The translations under genes and the position numbers were made by a program. Below are positions 40,398-42,715 of a stretch of DNA of 42,715 nt, piece after piece (position 1 is the first letter of the stretch; the number at the start of each line of letters is the position of its first letter). Source of the stretch: Candidatus Zixiibacteriota bacterium (GTDB taxonomy: Bacteria; Zixibacteria; MSB-5A5; UBA10806); the NCBI GenBank assembly GCA_020344055.1, contig CP070813.1:1194735-1237449 (forward strand), in the 5' to 3' direction. The notes under the pieces were generated by a model. It was given only the letters and a program-made list of their open reading frames with translations. It had not been told where the DNA came from and did no database searches.

Positions 40398-40428
40398 GGC
40401 GGCCGTCAAAATGGCCGCCTGGATTTTT
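40398..40428 (+). terminator. Terminator-like GC hairpin with T-run
   Basis: GGCGGCC (40398-40404) and GGCCGCC (40413-40419) form a perfect 7-bp stem with an 8-base loop; GGATTTTT follows. It would end any transcript reading through from the RidA gene. Confidence 0.55.
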
Positions 40429-40474
40429 AATCAAGCAATTACCATGATGTCGGGTTTATCGCCGTCTATTTATC

Positions 40475-40503
40475 TTGATTTCCATGTAACCCTGGTTTAT
40501 ATT
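40475..40503 (+). promoter_or_regulatory. Promoter of the leader ORF and repeat-protein gene
   Basis: TTGATT (40475-40480) and TATATT (40498-40503) are 17 bases apart. Transcription should start near 40510, just before the Shine-Dalgarno sequence of the leader ORF. Confidence 0.55.
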
Positions 40504-40525
40504 ATATGCATAATCAGGAGGCGTA

Positions 40526-40627
40526 TTGAAAACGCTGGTATTAGCAATCGTACTTCGCGGGAATCCGATCCGGGCTGACGGCCCAATCGTGCAATGGGGA
40601 TTTGTGCCCGATTATTCCGGCCGGTAA
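40526..40627 (+). CDS. Short leader ORF (33 codons)
   Basis: A TTG at 40526 with a perfect AGGAGG (40517-40522) opens 33 codons (MKTLVLAIVLRGNPIRADG...) ending at TAA 40625-40627. It is the first ORF on the predicted transcript and ends four bases before a perfect hairpin. The N-terminus looks like the start of a signal peptide that is cut short. It may be a regulatory leader peptide or the remnant of a gene. Confidence 0.45.
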   Translation: MKTLVLAIVLRGNPIRADGPIVQWGFVPDYSGR

Positions 40628-40630
40628 CGA

Positions 40631-40653
40631 AAGCATCAACCGAATTGATGCTT
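40631..40653 (+). promoter_or_regulatory. Leader hairpin before the secreted repeat-protein gene
   Basis: AAGCATCAA (40631-40639) and TTGATGCTT (40645-40653) form a perfect 9-bp stem with a CCGAA loop. It lies between the leader ORF stop and the AGGAGG (40674-40679) of the main gene. Confidence 0.65.
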
Positions 40654-40685
40654 CGGACCATCCCGCAGAATTCAGGAGGCGCAAG

Positions 40686-42143
40686 ATGTTGATTGTACGC
40701 GTAATTATTGCAATACATTTAACAATAGGATGCGTTGCGGCACAAGCTCCCGATACCATCTGGACTCGTACCTTCGGAGGAACAGAGGCTGATGCAGGAT
40801 TCGCGTTTACCGAAACCAGTGACGGGTATTTTCTTATTGCCGGATCAACAATCTCATTCGGCGAGAACGGTAGAATCTATTTTATCAAGGTCAATAGTTA
40901 TGGGCAGACAGTTTTTGAGCGGACTTATGGAGAAAACTATTCAGAATCTGCCAGATCTATCGCCGAATCATCAGACGGAGGATACATACTTCTGGGGTAT
41001 TCCCGAATCCAAATAGGAGGCTCATATGATATTTTCATGGAAAAAACCGATATAAATGGGAATCGCATCTGGACGGAAAGGTATGTTAATCCGGGATCGC
41101 AGGGATACGGGCGATCTGTTCTGGAAGCCGCAGATCAGAATATCGTCGTAGCGGCAAATGTGACTCACTATAACCCTTATGATAAAAATATTATTATAAT
41201 GAAAACAAGTGCTCTTGGAGATCCGATATGGAACCTGGAATTCGGGGATATCGGGGAAGAAGAAGTCCAGTCGGTATGTGAAACAAGAGACGGCGGATAT
41301 GTCGTAACCGGCTGGACGACCTCGTATGGAGCGGGTTCGGGAGACATACTTTTGTTGAAGACTGATTCCAATGGTAATATATCCTGGTATAGAACGTACG
41401 GTTACTCCGGTTGGGAGGGAGGAAGATGTGTAATTGAAACGTCAGATGGCGGATTCGCGCTTACCGGAAGAACCAACTCCGTTGGTCACGGATCGTGGGA
41501 CGTCTTCCTCGTCAAGACGGATTCAGTGGGAAACATGGAATGGTTGAAAACCTATGGGGGTGAGGAATGGGATAGCGGTTTTTCAGTAAGAGAAGCTCAT
41601 AGTAATGGATTCTTGCTTGGCGGCTACACGCTTTCGTTCGATGCCGCGAATTTCGATTATTATCTTATCAGGACCAACATCAACGGACATGAAATCTGGT
41701 ATAAGACTATCGGCGGATCATCGGTGGAATATGGCCTTTCGGCAATCTATGCGTCCGACCGTACTATTTATTTCATGGGCGTCAGCTGGTCTTATGGCCA
41801 TGGATCGGAGGATATTTATCTGGTTAAACTGGGGAGAGGGCATGCAACAGATATCCCCGGCCGCTCCGTTACTATACCTGAAAACTTTCAATTATATCAG
41901 AATTTCCCCAATCCATTTAACGTGTCCACGGAAATTAGTTTTGCATTGCCGGAGCCGGCCGACATTGCAGTCGAAATATTCGACATCCTGGGAAAGCCAA
42001 CCGCGATTGTGGCAAAAGGTCCGTTTCCCGCGGGATATCACAACGTCACCTGGAACGGGGGCGACGCCGCTTCGGGTGTCTATTATTATCGTTTGATCGC
42101 CGGTAGTAAGGTCATGGTTAGGAAAATGATTCTGCTTAAATAG
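40686..42143 (+). CDS. Secreted beta-propeller-like repeat protein with type IX-like sorting domain
   Basis: The start is ATG 40686, preceded by AGGAGG; the longer frame from 40602 includes the leader hairpin. The 485-residue product has a signal peptide (MLIVRVIIAIHLTIGCVAAQ) and then about six repeats of roughly 50-60 residues of the form W.RTYGG...D.G.SV.ETSDGG..LTG.T.S.G.GS.D.FLVKTDS.GN, a pattern that usually folds as a beta-propeller. The C-terminus has FPNPFNVSTEISFALPE, an IFDILGK strand and ASGVYYYRLIAG, a type IX-like sorting domain. It should be exported to the cell surface. It is the only full coding gene of its transcript, behind a short leader ORF. Confidence 0.87.
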   Translation: MLIVRVIIAIHLTIGCVAAQAPDTIWTRTFGGTEADAGFAFTETSDGYFLIAGSTISFGENGRIYFIKVNSYGQTVFERTYGENYSESARSIAESSDGGYILLGYSRIQIGGSYDIFMEKTDINGNRIWTERYVNPGSQGYGRSVLEAADQNIVVAANVTHYNPYDKNIIIMKTSALGDPIWNLEFGDIGEEEVQSVCETRDGGYVVTGWTTSYGAGSGDILLLKTDSNGNISWYRTYGYSGWEGGRCVIETSDGGFALTGRTNSVGHGSWDVFLVKTDSVGNMEWLKTYGGEEWDSGFSVREAHSNGFLLGGYTLSFDAANFDYYLIRTNINGHEIWYKTIGGSSVEYGLSAIYASDRTIYFMGVSWSYGHGSEDIYLVKLGRGHATDIPGRSVTIPENFQLYQNFPNPFNVSTEISFALPEPADIAVEIFDILGKPTAIVAKGPFPAGYHNVTWNGGDAASGVYYYRLIAGSKVMVRKMILLK

Positions 42144-42198
42144 CAGCAGGTCGAAACCTTGAATGTGACTCTGGAAAGATTCGCCTATTAATGTGCAG

Positions 42199-42230
42199 TT
42201 GTGTTTCGGGAGCTGCGAATCCCGGAACCG
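42199..42230 (+). repeat. Palindromic repeat, copy C
   Basis: The copy starts TTGTGTTTCGGGAG and ends AATCCCGGAACCG. GTTTCGGGA (42203-42211) pairs with TCCCGGAAC (42220-42228), with one wobble pair. It lies 56 bases after the preceding stop. Confidence 0.7.
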
Positions 42231-42244
42231 GAAAGTAAATACCG

Positions 42245-42601
42245 TTAATCCCATTCGATATATGTATTCAGAACATAAAGATAAGACACTTGCGTTCGGG
42301 CCACGATTGTCACGTCGCCGCTATTGGGAGGGATTGTCGTTTGTGAAATATATTGGCTGCCGATAAAACCGCCTTCCTTCAGGCGGAAATGTACTCGTAA
42401 TCCGGTGGCGGTATACTCAGAGTCGTTCCTTACCGTTCCCCTCACCTCGGTATAACCGGGATTATCAGCATAAGGACCGAGACGCGTTTGGGTCCACGTC
42501 AATTCCGCCTTGGGGCCGTAGTTGTTAGGTGAGGTCAGGTCGTCGCCCCAGCAGCCTGCCATAATGGTCACCATCAGCAATCCCGATAGATATCGTCTCA
42601 T
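42245..42601 (-). CDS. Small lipoprotein with FxLYD-like domain
   Basis: I place the start at ATG 42601, preceded by AAAGGTG, giving 118 residues. MRRYLSGLLMVTIMAGC is a lipoprotein signal with lipobox Cys17. The rest (VRGTVRNDSEYTATGLRVHF, then PPNSGDVTIVARTQVSYLYVLNTYIEW) has the pattern of FxLYD immunoglobulin-like domains: a conserved GTVRN turn and beta strands. The protein should be anchored to a membrane outside the cytoplasm. Function unknown. It converges with the secreted repeat-protein gene; repeat copy C lies between the two ends. Confidence 0.75.
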   Translation of the reverse strand: MRRYLSGLLMVTIMAGCWGDDLTSPNNYGPKAELTWTQTRLGPYADNPGYTEVRGTVRNDSEYTATGLRVHFRLKEGGFIGSQYISQTTIPPNSGDVTIVARTQVSYLYVLNTYIEWD

Positions 42602-42629
42602 TGTTTCACCTTTTCTTTCTTTGGGTCCG

Positions 42630-42650
42630 TTGCCATCATTATAATGGCAA
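42630..42650 (-). promoter_or_regulatory. Operator-like palindrome on the lipoprotein promoter
   Basis: TTGCCAT (42630-42636) and ATGGCAA (42644-42650) are perfect inverted arms with a 7-base centre. The centre contains the minus-strand -10 element TATAAT (42643-42638). I see no good -35 element upstream. Confidence 0.5.
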
Positions 42651-42715
42651 TTCAAATTCTATGCCGGGTTGAGATAAATAGCTAAACGGTTGAAAATCAG
42701 AAAAATAACTCTTAT

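Overview
The window looks like chromosome from an uncultured diderm bacterium of the FCB (Fibrobacteres-Chlorobi-Bacteroidetes) side of the tree. A Zixibacteria-like lineage is my best guess, held with moderate confidence. The grounds are lipid A/LPS-core genes (MsbA, heptosyltransferase-like GT9 enzymes, a WaaE-like GT2), beta-barrel proteins, and four secreted proteins ending in a type IX-like sorting domain (a YPNPFN-type motif, then an ASG.Y/F segment and a final K). One of those four also carries dockerin and cohesin-like modules, and a further protein has YadA-head-like repeats. Base composition is near even. TTG and GTG starts are common and many genes overlap by 4 bases (NTGA).

Layout. 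1-7583 is a surface-protein region: a partial repeat-rich protein (-), an FG-GAP protein (+) and a beta-helix/cohesin/dockerin protein (-). 7795-16653 is a housekeeping run: HNH protein, trpS, scpA, a secreted metalloprotease wedged between scpA and scpB, rluB, cmk, plsC, then rpsA with its own promoter, a leader hairpin and a strong terminator. 16740-30435 is a long same-strand envelope operon: GT9, msbA, GT9, GT4, an O-antigen-ligase-like membrane protein, GT2, GT9, rel, pgeF, two beta-barrel proteins, uppP and a fourth GT9. 30514-33692 holds an AmrS-type radical SAM gene, a class I aminotransferase and a ROK kinase. 33863-35949 holds a small zinc-ribbon protein, a degenerate archaemetzincin, an SRPBCC protein and a DUF3365 c-type haem lipoprotein. 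36140-38419 is an mrfA-like helicase. 38420-42715 is a looser accessory region: an unrecognised AT-rich gene, a RidA protein, a repeat-containing secreted protein and a lipoprotein, separated by spacers dense in hairpins.

The genes combine chromosome segregation, translation and ribosome maturation, phospholipid and LPS assembly, and a secreted adhesive or enzymatic surface layer. The most notable points are: (i) two intergenic regions with the same divergent promoter module in front of surface-protein genes; (ii) a metzincin that has lost both the catalytic Glu and the third zinc ligand but keeps its Cys cluster; (iii) a three-copy palindromic repeat found just after three consecutive + strand genes; (iv) a 33-codon leader ORF plus a perfect hairpin before a secreted-protein gene; (v) two operator-like palindromes sitting on promoter elements; (vi) two promoters placed for leaderless mRNAs. 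I found no CRISPR array, tRNA, rRNA or insertion sequence. All family calls come from reading the sequence; no database was searched.
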